A stretch of DNA of 64,000 nucleotides from the NCBI RefSeq assembly GCF_002591895.1, contig NZ_NISX01000009.1:97008-161007 (forward strand), written 5' to 3'. How positions within the stretch are numbered: position 1 is the stretch's first letter; each line of letters opens with the position of its first letter. Made by a program: the position numbers and the translations under genes. Below, in pieces: positions 44,777 to 56,060 of this stretch. This stretch comes from Lacimicrobium alkaliphilum (GTDB taxonomy: Bacteria > Pseudomonadota > Gammaproteobacteria > Enterobacterales > Alteromonadaceae). The notes under the pieces are model-generated. The model did no database searches. It saw nothing but the letters and a program-made list of their open reading frames with translations, and was not told the origin of the DNA.

Positions 44777-47524
44777 TTACAGCAGTTTATCCAGTATGCC
44801 TTTGGCTTCTTCCTGCTGCTCTTCATCGCCTTTTTCTGCAACTTGTTGCAGCAGCTCTACAGCAGATTCATTGTCATCCATTTCAAGATACGCACGGGCC
44901 AGGTCCAGTTTGGCTCCCATGCCGTTGTCATTGTCCACATCCACATTTCCCTCATCCTCATCGGCAGTGGCAGTGGCATAGCCGTCCATCGCTGCATCAA
45001 GATTCAGCGGCTTTTCCTCATTATCCTCTTCTTCGGCTTCTACACTCTCATTCAACAGTGCGTCAATATCCAGAAAATCATCTTCTGTATCGGCCAGAGG
45101 CTTAGGCTCTTCTGGTTCAGCCAGTTGCTCGTTCAGCAGAGTTTCAATATCGAGGTCTGATTCCTGATCGTCTTCCTGCTCCATGGACTCAAGCATTTCG
45201 TCGAAATCTGAAGACTCGAGTTCATCAAGCAACTCATCATCGCCTTGCTCTTTATCCTGTTTGCCCTGCTCGTGGTTTTCCAGCCAGTCCCCAAGATCAG
45301 GTAACTCATTAAGCTCTTTCTCCAGCTCATCATCGACCTGCTGCTTTTCTTGCTGATCACTGTTGCTGTCGTGCTGAGCTGTGTCGACATCAGAATCGGC
45401 TTCATCGGCAGCCGGCTTACCTGGGCTCTGATCCTGATCTGAGGATTGCTCAAGCCCATCAAATTCATCGACGGACTGCTCAGTCAACTCTTCCTGATTC
45501 TGCTCAAATTCCGCTTCGAGCATGGCGTCGAGTTCCTGCTGAGAAGCGTCACTGTCCTCATCAGCCTGATCGCCGTTGTCTGTTTCACTTTGCTGCTGTT
45601 TATCAGCTCCGGCCTGCTCAGTCTTCTCAACAGGTTCCTGCTCCTTCACCACATCATCTGGCTTTGACGCAGCATCTTGGCTGTCACTTTTTTCCTCAGA
45701 CTGAAGATCGGCCTCGTCTTGCTCTTCACCTGCATCATCGATACTGCCCTCAGCCACAAGTTCATCGAGAAGCTCATCACTCAGATCATCCTGAGCATCC
45801 GAAGAGGCCGAATCATCCTCGACATTCTCCCCTTCCAGCTCTTCAAGCAGTTCATCGGAAATGCTATCCTGAGGATCGCTATCTTCCTGCTGCTGCGGGG
45901 CTTGATCTTCTTCATCCAGTTCTTCGATCAACTCGTCAGAAAGCTCATCCTGCATTGTATCGGCTTGCTCGAGCTCACCCAGCAGATCATCGGTAAGCTG
46001 ATCCAACTGCTGATTTTTTGCTGTGATTTCCTGATCCAGTTCACCCACCAGCTCATCACTGAGTTGCTCAGACTTATCCAGCTTATCAACAAAATCCTCA
46101 GGCTCATCTGTCTGTTTTGACACGGGCTCATCGAGCAACTCATCAATGCTGATTTCCGGTTTTTCATCTTCATCGCCACTGACGTTGCCCGCATCAAGGT
46201 CAGCCTCTTCCTCTGCTGGCTCAGCATCGTCCTGACTTTCGGATTGAGTTTGCCCGCTTTGGGCAGAGGCGTCTTCCTCATCATCATCCAGCTCTGAAAG
46301 ATCAATGGCATCCTCATCGCTGTCCTCAGCAAACAAGTCGTCAAGTTCATCCTGTTTCAGAGCGTCCTGGTCATCCGTCTCGTCTTCCCTGGCGTCTTGT
46401 TGTTCCTTATCTTCAGGCACCAGCATTTCATCAGATAAGTCGTCGAAGTTTTCTAATTCATCTTCCAGTGCCGCATCCAGCGACTCTTCCAACTCATCAG
46501 TAAGAACATCATCAAGTAGCTCCTCGCCAAACAGATCATCATCATCGTCTTGTTCAGGCTCGTCAAAATCATCTGACATCTCGTCGGTCAGGGCATCGGA
46601 GAGGTCATCCATTTCATTGTCTTGTGCAGCAGGTGCCGGAGTTTCCACCTTTTTCACTTCAGCAGGCTCTGAGGCCGGAGCTGACTGTCGGCGTCTTAGC
46701 CACATAAACAAGCCGCCGAGTAATAACAGTGACGGGATGACCCCCGCAGTTATTTTCAGTGCTGTATGCTCATACCAGGCCTGTTGTTGTTCCCGCGCCT
46801 GTTGCTGCTCAGATCGTGCCAACAGCTCATTCTGCAGAGCCAGTAACTGGCCCATTTGCTGCTGTATTTCCCCTTCCTGCCCTATACGGTTGCGCAGCTC
46901 TTCAATATCCTCATTGACCGCATCCAGGCGTCCATATACCCGCTCGTTGTCATCCAGCAAGGCCTGCACAGATTCAATTGAGGCTGAAATTTGCCGCCTG
47001 AGCTGCTCAAATTCATTTCGGTTTTGCTGGTCCAGGTTGGTAAGTTTCGCTTCCAGCGCCTGTCGGGCAGCAGATAAATCATCAGTACTGGCGACCTGTT
47101 TGGCCGGCTTTATCGTACTCCCTGCTCCCGCACTACCTCTGGCATCACGCCAGCGTCGCTCATCATCTTCTGCGCGACGTTGTGCCTCGGCGGGATCAAA
47201 TCGTTGGATATAGGCTTCGCTGGGTAGTTTAAGCATTGAACCATCAACCATAAGATTGAGATTTTGTTGCTCAAATGCGCCGGGATTCAATTCGTAGATA
47301 GCAGCCATCACCTGATAGATACTCAGATCATTATTCTGGCGATAACGGCGGGCGATACTCCAGAGCGTATCACTGGATTCAATGGGGCCATATTCCACTC
47401 CGGAGTATTGCCGGGTTGAATCTTTGGGCCCTTTTATCTGGACCTGTTGAAAATCTGAAGCCCACAGGATGCTAGACGACAAGTAACATGCCAAACCTAC
47501 TATCAGCAATTGTCGCATTCTCAT
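44777..47524 (-). CDS. fimV: Polar organiser FimV/HubP
   Basis: A 915-residue inner-membrane protein. In order: signal peptide (~1-22); LysM-like peptidoglycan-binding domain (~45-110, 'SSDTLWSIARRYRQNNDLS'); periplasmic coiled coil (~150-255); one transmembrane helix (~262-282, 'VIPSLLLLGGLFMWLRRR'); a very acidic cytosolic region of ~570 residues with recurring 'LSDELLEELE'-type units; and the conserved FimV C-terminal domain ('GAKLDLARAYLEMDDNESAVELLQQV'). HubP recruits chromosome partitioning and chemotaxis proteins to the pole in Vibrio and Shewanella; FimV supports type IV pili in Pseudomonas. It lies between truA and asd, where it is often found. Confidence 0.95.
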   Translation of the reverse strand: MRMRQLLIVGLACYLSSSILWASDFQQVQIKGPKDSTRQYSGVEYGPIESSDTLWSIARRYRQNNDLSIYQVMAAIYELNPGAFEQQNLNLMVDGSMLKLPSEAYIQRFDPAEAQRRAEDDERRWRDARGSAGAGSTIKPAKQVASTDDLSAARQALEAKLTNLDQQNRNEFEQLRRQISASIESVQALLDDNERVYGRLDAVNEDIEELRNRIGQEGEIQQQMGQLLALQNELLARSEQQQAREQQQAWYEHTALKITAGVIPSLLLLGGLFMWLRRRQSAPASEPAEVKKVETPAPAAQDNEMDDLSDALTDEMSDDFDEPEQDDDDDLFGEELLDDVLTDELEESLDAALEDELENFDDLSDEMLVPEDKEQQDAREDETDDQDALKQDELDDLFAEDSDEDAIDLSELDDDEEDASAQSGQTQSESQDDAEPAEEEADLDAGNVSGDEDEKPEISIDELLDEPVSKQTDEPEDFVDKLDKSEQLSDELVGELDQEITAKNQQLDQLTDDLLGELEQADTMQDELSDELIEELDEEDQAPQQQEDSDPQDSISDELLEELEGENVEDDSASSDAQDDLSDELLDELVAEGSIDDAGEEQDEADLQSEEKSDSQDAASKPDDVVKEQEPVEKTEQAGADKQQQSETDNGDQADEDSDASQQELDAMLEAEFEQNQEELTEQSVDEFDGLEQSSDQDQSPGKPAADEADSDVDTAQHDSNSDQQEKQQVDDELEKELNELPDLGDWLENHEQGKQDKEQGDDELLDELESSDFDEMLESMEQEDDQESDLDIETLLNEQLAEPEEPKPLADTEDDFLDIDALLNESVEAEEEDNEEKPLNLDAAMDGYATATADEDEGNVDVDNDNGMGAKLDLARAYLEMDDNESAVELLQQVAEKGDEEQQEEAKGILDKLL

Positions 47525-47790
47525 AGATGTCCTTGTCGCCCCGGAAAAAGAAAATCAAACCTGTCACCAGGCTTGTCAGTTATAAATTTATATAAGTAAG
47601 CCAGTACCGAATACTTCTTCTGTGGATTCTGACATTCCCCTGACTATCTCACAATACCCAGCAAATAGCGTTCCAACAGGAACTATAAACCAGATGGTTT
47701 AGCTGATCCATAAAGCCAAGGGTATTGATTAGTTAAAATCCTGTTATCCAGCATATCGGCCATTATAAGTTTTCATTGAACGGCTGACAT

Positions 47791-47815
47791 AAAAAAGCCC
47801 GGCATTCGCCGGGCT
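47791..47815 (-). terminator. Intrinsic terminator of asd
   Basis: AGCCCGGC (47796-47803) and GCCGGGCT (47808-47815) form an 8-bp stem with a 4-nt loop; on the minus strand a T6 run follows. The rest of the 309-bp gap up to fimV (47525-47790) holds the fimV leader and no recognisable gene. Confidence 0.93.
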
Positions 47816-47833
47816 GATTGTGAGTTGTACTGA

Positions 47834-48850
47834 TCACATATAATCGCGAATCAATACTTCAGCAATCTGGACACTGTTCGTAGCGGCTCCTTTGCGTACA
47901 TTGTCCGATACCACCCACAAGTTAATGCCGTTGGGGTGTGACAGATCGCGGCGGACCCGCCCAACAAAAACCTCGTCTTTACCGCTGGCATTGCCCACCT
48001 GGGTAGGGAAATCAGCAGGCTCGCGCATCAGCACAATTCCGGGGGAATTCTCCAGCAGGTTTTTAACCTCTTCAATATCAATAGGCTGGCGGGTTTCCAG
48101 ATGGATGGCTTCACCATGACCATAGAACACTGGCACCCGGACAGCAGTGGCATTTACACGAATCCCCTCATCACCCATAATCTTCTGGGTTTCCCAGTGC
48201 ATCTTCATTTCTTCTTTGGTGTAGTCATTATCCATAAATACATCAATCTGCGGAATCGCATTAAAAGCAATCTGGCGACTGAAGGCACTGGGCGTAATTT
48301 CTTTAGAACTTAGCAAGTCGGCTGTTTGGCGTGCCAACTCTTCCATCGCCGTTTTTCCGGCACCAGAGACAGACTGATAAGTGGACACATTAATACGGTC
48401 AATTCCTACGGCGTCCTGAATCGGCTTCAGTGCCACCAGCATCTGAATAGTCGAGCAGTTAGGATTTGCGATAATATTGCGATTACGAAAATCCGCCAGG
48501 GCGTGGGCATTCACCTCAGGCACAACCAGCGGAATATCCGGCTCATACCGATACTGAGAGGTATTGTCGATCACCACACAACCGGCTTCAGCTGCCAGAG
48601 GCGCATATTTCGCAGAAACACTGCCACCAGCAGAAAAAAAGCCAAGCTGTACCTGCGACCAGTCAAAGGTCTCAGCATCCTGTACCTGCACATCTTTGCC
48701 CTTGAAACTCACCGTACCACCGGCAGAGCGCGCACTCGCCAGAGGATACAGTGTATTGATTGGAAAATCTCTTTGTTCAAGAATTTCAATCATATGTTGG
48801 CCAACCAAACCAGTGGCACCTAAAACGGCAACATCAAAAGCACGGGACAT
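47834..48850 (-). CDS. asd: Aspartate-semialdehyde dehydrogenase
   Basis: Reduces aspartyl-phosphate to the semialdehyde, precursor of lysine, diaminopimelate, threonine and methionine. The 338-residue protein has the NADP loop 'GATGLVGQHM', the catalytic Cys132 in 'NPNCSTIQM', 'SVSGAGKTAMEEL' and 'VRVPVFYGHGEAIHL'. The ATG at 48850 is preferred to the one 9 bp upstream since AAGGAGA abuts the latter but is well spaced for the former. It takes the position of E. coli usg, an Asd paralogue without the active site; here the catalytic residues are kept. 5 bp after pdxB. Confidence 0.93.
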   Translation of the reverse strand: MSRAFDVAVLGATGLVGQHMIEILEQRDFPINTLYPLASARSAGGTVSFKGKDVQVQDAETFDWSQVQLGFFSAGGSVSAKYAPLAAEAGCVVIDNTSQYRYEPDIPLVVPEVNAHALADFRNRNIIANPNCSTIQMLVALKPIQDAVGIDRINVSTYQSVSGAGKTAMEELARQTADLLSSKEITPSAFSRQIAFNAIPQIDVFMDNDYTKEEMKMHWETQKIMGDEGIRVNATAVRVPVFYGHGEAIHLETRQPIDIEEVKNLLENSPGIVLMREPADFPTQVGNASGKDEVFVGRVRRDLSHPNGINLWVVSDNVRKGAATNSVQIAEVLIRDYM

Positions 48851-48855
48851 GCGGG

Positions 48856-49995
48856 TCATTCTCCTTTTGCGGGGTTAACAGAAAATCCGAGGCCTAAGAT
48901 TGCCTTTGTCATCGATGAATTTCCAGTGCTAACTGAAGCTGAAGCAAATTCTCTTCTTATAGCATAGTGCTTGCGGGTATATTCAAACTGCTCTGATGAG
49001 TCAACGTTTGCCCGGAAATGGGCGTCATCGCGACGAATATCGTAAACGGAAAATACCAGTCCACTCAGCGCCTGTTGAGATGCCAGCGTAGTGTCCGGTG
49101 TCAGTTCAGCCACATCAGGCGATGGCAGAAAGTCAGCCAGTTTATGCGCCACCGGTTTATTCAGCAACATCGCCAGATGTTGATAAAGCATTTCTGTACC
49201 CCGGGCTTTCCCCTCAAGCGTATGGCCTGCGATATGTGCGGTAGCGAGTTGGGTATAAGGTACCAGTTCAGTGCAGATATCCGGTTCATGTTCCCACACA
49301 TCCATCACCAGCATCGGAAAAGATCCGTCTCGACACAGTTCCAGCAATGCCCGGTTATTAATCACTTCCCCACGGCAGGCGTTGATCAGTACCTGTTGCG
49401 GATCAAGACTGGCCAGCAAAGGCTCATCAAACAGATGCATAGTTGGAAATGGGTCTGATTCAATAAGCGGCACATGCAAACTGATAATGTCACAGGCCAT
49501 AATATCTGGCATGCCCACAAAGTCTCTGGGATCATCAGACTCAGCCAGCGGCGGATCACATAACAGATATTCGATCCCCAACGCTTCCAGTTTGCCGCTA
49601 AGTGCCGTGCCCACGTTGCCCGCACCGACAATACCGACAGTTTTCTCGCTGAGTTCCCAGTTCTGCTCATCAGCCAGCGAAAACAAAGCACTGACAACAT
49701 ATTCAGCTACTGCCAACGCATTGCACCCCGGGGCTGCACACCAGGGCAGCTCACGAATTGTCAGATATGCCGTATCCAGGTGATTAAAACCCGCGGTGCC
49801 GGTGCCTACAAACTGCAATTGTTTACACTCGCCAATCAGAGACTGATTGACCTGCGTTGTTGAGCGCACCAGCAAAATATCGGCATCCTGAATGTCATCA
49901 GGTTTCACGGTTCGCCCGCTAAACAGACGCACTTCCCCCCAGTCACAGAAAAACTCTCTGGCATAGAGCAGGCTGTCTTCGCAGTAAATATTCAT
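48856..49995 (-). CDS. pdxB: 4-phosphoerythronate dehydrogenase
   Basis: Second step of DXP-dependent pyridoxal phosphate synthesis. The 379-residue D-2-hydroxyacid dehydrogenase has 'VRSTTQVNQSLI', the Rossmann motif 'GIVGAGNVGTALSGKLEALG', 'INACRGEVINNRALL' with the catalytic Arg, and His in 'THIAGHTLEGKARGTEM'; the C-terminal dimerisation domain characteristic of PdxB follows. It forms an operon with asd (E. coli: pdxB-usg-truA). Confidence 0.95.
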   Translation of the reverse strand: MNIYCEDSLLYAREFFCDWGEVRLFSGRTVKPDDIQDADILLVRSTTQVNQSLIGECKQLQFVGTGTAGFNHLDTAYLTIRELPWCAAPGCNALAVAEYVVSALFSLADEQNWELSEKTVGIVGAGNVGTALSGKLEALGIEYLLCDPPLAESDDPRDFVGMPDIMACDIISLHVPLIESDPFPTMHLFDEPLLASLDPQQVLINACRGEVINNRALLELCRDGSFPMLVMDVWEHEPDICTELVPYTQLATAHIAGHTLEGKARGTEMLYQHLAMLLNKPVAHKLADFLPSPDVAELTPDTTLASQQALSGLVFSVYDIRRDDAHFRANVDSSEQFEYTRKHYAIRREFASASVSTGNSSMTKAILGLGFSVNPAKGE

Positions 49996-50119
49996 TTCAG
50001 TTTTATTTGGGAAATAGGGCGGCGTATTTTGCCTTATATGTACTACGCAGGCAAAGTCATTATCAGGGGAGTTGGCGTTGCCGGGCAGATAATGCCCGGC
50101 AAGATTTTTCCTGGCTTAA

Positions 50120-51418
<1,299 letters not shown>

Positions 51419-51635
51419 TGAGATAATATCCTTGACCTGCCTGTTCATGTCTGTGACATGGATACGGTCCGAGGCAGGAGATTCAGGTGTCTGCGGGAAA
51501 GATTCACAAGACAGGAGTGCCGACCGAAGGGCACCCAAAAATGAGCGCGTACTCTAGCAGATAAACCCTGAACTGTCTATGTTCCTGCTACAACAACAGA
51601 AAATGGCAGCACGCAGAAATGATATTCCTGCCCAT

Positions 51636-52217
51636 TTAATGCTCCCGAACACTGGCCCGCGTTATATAGCAACCGGGCTCATTACCGGCTCTTGTCCCCC
51701 CTGACTTAACTGGTGAGCCATGGTTGTGCCCCCTGCGGTGCCACTGCAGATCACTCATGCTCGAACCATGGATCATGATCGCCAACCGGCCGTTGCTCCG
51801 GCGGATGAATTCAGCAAGTTGCTTATCGCTCAGAGGTTTGCCCTGACTGCGAAACTGCATGGAAATAGCCAGCGGATTATTGCTGGCATGCAAGTAATCT
51901 CCGAGCACCCCGTTTAATGCCGACAGCAGCACATCACGGCGCGGCGAAGATTCCGTCTCTTTCAGCACACCTGCAAGCGCAATCAGAGGTACATCCAGGC
52001 CATTACCGACCCACCGGGTAATGTTGCGAACACTTCTATACACCCCGCCCGTGATACCCCGGGCGCGGATGTGACCGGGCCTGCCAGATATTCTGCCGCC
52101 ACTGAGAATGGTTTGGTGCATCGCCTCCACGATATCGGTGATGCCTGTAACCGCATCCACCGTTAACTGTTTAGCACCCTGAATATCAGCGGAGTGACAA
52201 CCATACACTTTGGACAT
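51636..52217 (-). pseudogene. Truncated alpha/beta hydrolase, probably decayed
   Basis: The 193-codon frame encodes only the N-terminal part of a lipase-like alpha/beta hydrolase of proteobacteria: a helical leader ('VDAVTGITDIVEAMHQTIL', 'VRNITRWVGNGLDVPLIAL') and the oxyanion segment 'LAIMIHGSSMSDLQW-RRGHNHG'. In intact relatives this HG motif is followed by a further ~200 residues containing the Ser nucleophile, Asp and His. Here it ends after 28 unrelated residues; shifting the frame right after 'GHNHG' gives 'MAHQLSQ', closer to family sequence, before another stop. No later hydrolase remnant lies downstream. Probably a frameshift plus loss of the 3' half. Confidence 0.65.
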
Positions 52218-52556
52218 ACTGACTCGGGGAAAGAGTTCGGTACACTCACTATAGCTGATAGCACTACTTACCCGTTAACAACTTTACTCTGTCGCATTAT
52301 TTAACGGGCCCGCCGGGCGTCATACCCTTTCAGGCCAATCGACAGTATTGACCACCAATAACAGGGGCGGTCTGAATACCTGGCATTTCAATTCATGTTG
52401 GGATAAACGGCAAAGCTGTTGCCGGCTCGTTAAGGCTCTTTCGCATAAAGGGTATTGCTATATCGCTGGCAGGCACAGCGTTGCTAAAAACGTATCCGGG
52501 TTCACAAAAAACAGAATAAAAAAGGATAATCAGATATACAAACAGCAAGACAGCAC

Positions 52557-52581
52557 TGCCATCGCTGGTTTGGCGATGGCA
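52557..52581 (-). terminator. Hairpin beyond the fabB 3' end
   Basis: TGCCATCGC (52557-52565) pairs with GCGATGGCA (52573-52581), 19 bp past the fabB stop; the T-run on the minus strand is poor. The rest of the 382-bp gap 52218-52599 holds nothing I can support; an 83-codon frame there has atypical composition. Confidence 0.55.
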
Positions 52582-52599
52582 GAGGTCAGAAACGAATAG

Positions 52600-53814
52600 T
52601 TACTTCTCGAAGCGGCGCATTACCAGCGTAGCATTGGTGCCACCAAAGCCAAAGCTGTTAGACATTACCGTGTTTATACGGGCATCTTTGGCCTGAGTCA
52701 CAATATCCAGCCCTGCTGCTTTTTCATCCAGGTTCTGCACATTTACCGAAGGCGCAATAAAACCATTTTCCATCATTAACATACTGTAAATAGCTTCATG
52801 CACACCTGCAGCACCCAGCGCATGGCCGGTCATCGCCTTAGTGGCGCTTATGGCCGGCGATTTTCCGCCGAAAACCTGCTGAATCGCTTCCAGCTCTTTG
52901 ACATCGCCCACTGGCGTAGAAGTACCGTGGGTATTGAGATAATCGATCTTATCCTCAACCCCTTCCATGGCTTGTTGCATACAGCGCACAGCCCCTTCAC
53001 CAGACGGAGCAACCATATCATAGCCATCCGACGTAGCGCCGTAGCCAATAATTTCAGCATAGATCTTAGCACCACGGGCAAGAGCATGTTCCAGCTCCTC
53101 GACAATCACCATGCCGCCGCCACCAGAGATCACAAAACCGTCACGATCGGCATCATAGGTTCTCGACGCTTTATCCGGAGAATCGTTATAACGAGTCGAC
53201 AAGGCGCCCATTCCGTCGAATTGCATGGCCAGGGTCCAGTCCACTTCTTCACCGCCACCGGCAAAGACCATATCCTGTTTGCCAAGCTGGATCTGCTCCA
53301 GCGCATGACCAATACAATGAGCACTGGTGGCGCAGGCAGAAGAAATAGAATAATTAATGCCTTTGATCTTAAACGGAGTTGCCAGACACGCCGATACGGT
53401 GCTGCTCATGGTACGTGGCACCATATACGGCCCTACCCGTTTAACACCTTTGGCACGAAGGACGTCTGCCGCTTCCACCTGATTTTTCGATGATGCGCCA
53501 CCAGAGCCGGCCACCAGCCCGGTACGCACATTAGACACCAGCTCTTCGCCAATGCCGGCATCCTCGATGGCCTGTTGCATAGCAATATAAGAATAGGCTG
53601 CCGCCTCGCCCATAAAGCGTAATGCTTTACGATCGATATGTTCTTTTACATCCAGTTCAATATTTCCCCATACCTGGCTGCGCAAGCCCATATCGGCAAA
53701 CTGCTGGGAGTAGCGAATACCGCTTTTTCCCTCGCGCAGGGACTGCAGAACCTGATCTTTGTCGTTACCAATACTGGAAACAATCCCCAGTCCTGTAATC
53801 ACCGCTCTTTTCAT
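52600..53814 (-). CDS. fabB: 3-oxoacyl-ACP synthase I (beta-ketoacyl-ACP synthase I)
   Basis: Elongates acyl-ACP and is needed for unsaturated fatty acid synthesis. The 404-residue thiolase-fold protein has the Cys-His-His triad: Cys161 in '[14 protein letters not shown]', His in '[11 protein letters not shown]' (~297) and His in '[11 protein letters not shown]' (~331). The '[18 protein letters not shown]' segment is typical of FabB rather than FabF. Divergent from mnmC as in E. coli. A FadR-like half site (AAGTGGTCTG at 53869) lies upstream, but the second half is poor. Confidence 0.96.
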   Translation of the reverse strand: MKRAVITGLGIVSSIGNDKDQVLQSLREGKSGIRYSQQFADMGLRSQVWGNIELDVKEHIDRKALRFMGEAAAYSYIAMQQAIEDAGIGEELVSNVRTGLVAGSGGASSKNQVEAADVLRAKGVKRVGPYMVPRTMSSTVSACLATPFKIKGINYSISSACATSAHCIGHALEQIQLGKQDMVFAGGGEEVDWTLAMQFDGMGALSTRYNDSPDKASRTYDADRDGFVISGGGGMVIVEELEHALARGAKIYAEIIGYGATSDGYDMVAPSGEGAVRCMQQAMEGVEDKIDYLNTHGTSTPVGDVKELEAIQQVFGGKSPAISATKAMTGHALGAAGVHEAIYSMLMMENGFIAPSVNVQNLDEKAAGLDIVTQAKDARINTVMSNSFGFGGTNATLVMRRFEK

Positions 53815-53984
53815 GCTTTCACCTTAGCGTTTAAAAAATTGCCCTTATGGTAATGATTTTGGCGTGCAAAGTGGTCTGCTCTTTCAATCATAGTGACTTC
53901 AGAATCAGACCTGCATCGTTGCCTTTATCATTCCGTGTTCAACTACTATAAAATACGCCCTTTGACGCACAATTGTCAGCCTAA

Positions 53985-55973
53985 ATGACCATTAAAAACG
54001 CACAAATTAGTTATAACGACAACGGAACCCCGGTGGCAGAGGCCTTTGGTGATGTCTACTTTTCCGACTATAACGGCCTGGAAGAAACTCAATATGTGTT
54101 TCTGCTCCAAAATGACATGCCCGGACGCTTTCGTCTGTTACAGGATGATGACGATTTTACTGTATTGGAAACCGGTTTTGGCACCGGGCTGAACTTTCTT
54201 ACCTGCTGGCAGGCTCTGGATGGCTTGCGTCACCAGCAACAACGGGGCCCCGGGCGCTTACACTTTATCTCAACAGAGAAATACCCGCTATCCAGACACG
54301 ACCTGCAACAGGCCCTGGCGCAATGGCCGCAACTTGCACGATTCAGCCAGCAATTAACTGAGCATTATCCGGACCTCACTCCCGGCTGCCATCGTTTGGT
54401 TTTTAACACCGGGGAGTACCAGCTGATACTGGATTTGCATTTCGGTGATATTGAAGACGTATTACCGGATATGTACTGCCCCGAAACCGGGTTGGCCGAC
54501 GCCTGGTTTTTAGATGGTTTCGCCCCGAGCAAGAACCCGGACATGTGGACAGACAAGCTGTATCGGCAGATGGTGCGTCTGGCTAAACCAGGATGTACTT
54601 TCGCCACATTTACCGCAGCAGGAGCCGTACGACGAGGTCTGCAACAAGCTGGATTTGACGTCAGAAAATGCCCTGGCTTTGGCCGTAAACGAGATATGCT
54701 CGCAGGCAGATTGAACCACAAGCCAGCACCGGATATTTTCAAGCCCTGGTATCAGCGCAGAGCTTTTCAGACACAGGAAATAGCCGTGGTAGGTGGTGGC
54801 CTGGCAGGAGCCAACCTTTGTTATGCATTGTGTCACCAGGGCTATCGGGTTTCCCTGTATACCGAGCGTCTCGCCGGCGACGCCTCAGGTAATCCGCAAG
54901 GGGGCTTTTATCCGCAGTTGCATACCGAGGGTAATATCAGTAGCCATTTTATGGCTCAGGCTTTTGGCTATGCACAGCGGCTCTACCGATACCTGGCCAA
55001 AACCGATGATTTTGCCCATCAGTTTTGTGGTGTGCTACAGCTAGGGTTTAACCCTAAAGAGCAAGCCAGGCTGGAGAAGCTGGCAGCCAGACACCATTGG
55101 CCAGACTCATTAATTCGCCCGGTCAGCGCCAGTGAAGCCAGCGATATCGCCGGCCTGCCTATAACTTATCCAGGACTCTTTATACCCAAAGGTGGCTGGA
55201 TTAACCCCCAGGGTCTGATTCAGACATTACTTAAAGCCTGTGGCAATAAACTGCAGATACATACTGAAAAGCGACTGAATTCTGTAACCCGGCAAAAAGG
55301 CCAGTGGTATTTGCAGTGGCAGGACTGCACCGGAAACCAGTCAGAGTGCGTGGTACTGGCCACCGGAGCCCAAAGTATCACCAACAATCTGTTGTCAGAG
55401 CTTCCTCTGCGACCTGTGCGGGGCCAGGTGGAAGCGGTTCCTTCTCAGCCTCCCCTTGATGAACTGAAGACCGTACTATGCCATAAAGGTTATCTGACAC
55501 CGGCCTTGAATGGTCATCATGCATTGGGCTCCACCTATGTAAAAAATGACCTGAATACGGATTACCGGGAGGAAGAAAAGCGGCAAAACCTGAATACACA
55601 TTACAAAGCCCTGAGTGAGTGTGACTGGATACAACAGCTCACTGGCATACAACATGGCAGGGCATCTATACGATTGAGTACACCGGATCATCTTCCGATC
55701 ATGGGCGCGATAGCGGATTTCAATGCTCAGCGTCAATCTTATGCCGAACTGCGCAAGGGGCATAAAGATAGCAGATATCCACCGCCTGAAGATTTACCAG
55801 GCTTGTTTGTTTTTTGTGGACTGGGATCCAGGGGGTTGTGCACTGCACCAATATTGGCAGAGGCTCTGGCTTGCCAGCTCAGCGGCAAGCCGATGCCGCT
55901 GGATAGCCGCACATTGGCCGCATTAAACCCTAATCGTTTTTTAATCCGGGAGCTGATACGCCAGCCTGGGTAG
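53985..55973 (+). CDS. mnmC: Bifunctional tRNA mnm5s2U34 enzyme MnmC (methyltransferase + FAD oxidoreductase)
   Basis: Completes 5-methylaminomethyl-2-thiouridine at tRNA position 34. Residues ~1-245 are the SAM-dependent methyltransferase MnmC2 ('VLETGFGTGLNFLTCW', 'WFLDGFAPSKNPDMW', 'FTAAGAVRRGLQQAGF'); residues ~262-650 are the FAD-dependent MnmC1 ('IAVVGGGLAGANLCYAL' and a C-terminal 'FCGLGSRGLCTAPILAE'). Total 662 residues as in E. coli. Divergent from fabB, 170 bp between the starts. Confidence 0.96.
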   Translation: MTIKNAQISYNDNGTPVAEAFGDVYFSDYNGLEETQYVFLLQNDMPGRFRLLQDDDDFTVLETGFGTGLNFLTCWQALDGLRHQQQRGPGRLHFISTEKYPLSRHDLQQALAQWPQLARFSQQLTEHYPDLTPGCHRLVFNTGEYQLILDLHFGDIEDVLPDMYCPETGLADAWFLDGFAPSKNPDMWTDKLYRQMVRLAKPGCTFATFTAAGAVRRGLQQAGFDVRKCPGFGRKRDMLAGRLNHKPAPDIFKPWYQRRAFQTQEIAVVGGGLAGANLCYALCHQGYRVSLYTERLAGDASGNPQGGFYPQLHTEGNISSHFMAQAFGYAQRLYRYLAKTDDFAHQFCGVLQLGFNPKEQARLEKLAARHHWPDSLIRPVSASEASDIAGLPITYPGLFIPKGGWINPQGLIQTLLKACGNKLQIHTEKRLNSVTRQKGQWYLQWQDCTGNQSECVVLATGAQSITNNLLSELPLRPVRGQVEAVPSQPPLDELKTVLCHKGYLTPALNGHHALGSTYVKNDLNTDYREEEKRQNLNTHYKALSECDWIQQLTGIQHGRASIRLSTPDHLPIMGAIADFNAQRQSYAELRKGHKDSRYPPPEDLPGLFVFCGLGSRGLCTAPILAEALACQLSGKPMPLDSRTLAALNPNRFLIRELIRQPG

Positions 55974-56060
55974 GCTCATGTGGCGGAAAGAAATGCGTCA
56001 AACAGTTTAACGATCATTTTTCTGCCAGCTTATCCCCGGTGACAGATAAAGGTAACGCAG

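Noticed and set aside
46305..47213. 302-codon plus-strand frame opposite fimV, very Ser-rich
   Set aside because: It is the antisense of the acidic D/E-rich region of fimV; poly-Ser arises from reverse-reading GAT/GAA/GAC codons.
52348..52599. 83-codon plus-strand frame before the fabB 3' end
   Set aside because: Atypical composition, no RBS, no family resemblance, ends in the fabB hairpin.
53869..53884. FadR operator upstream of fabB
   Set aside because: Only one half (AAGTGGTC) fits the consensus; the other half is poor, so not listed as a site.
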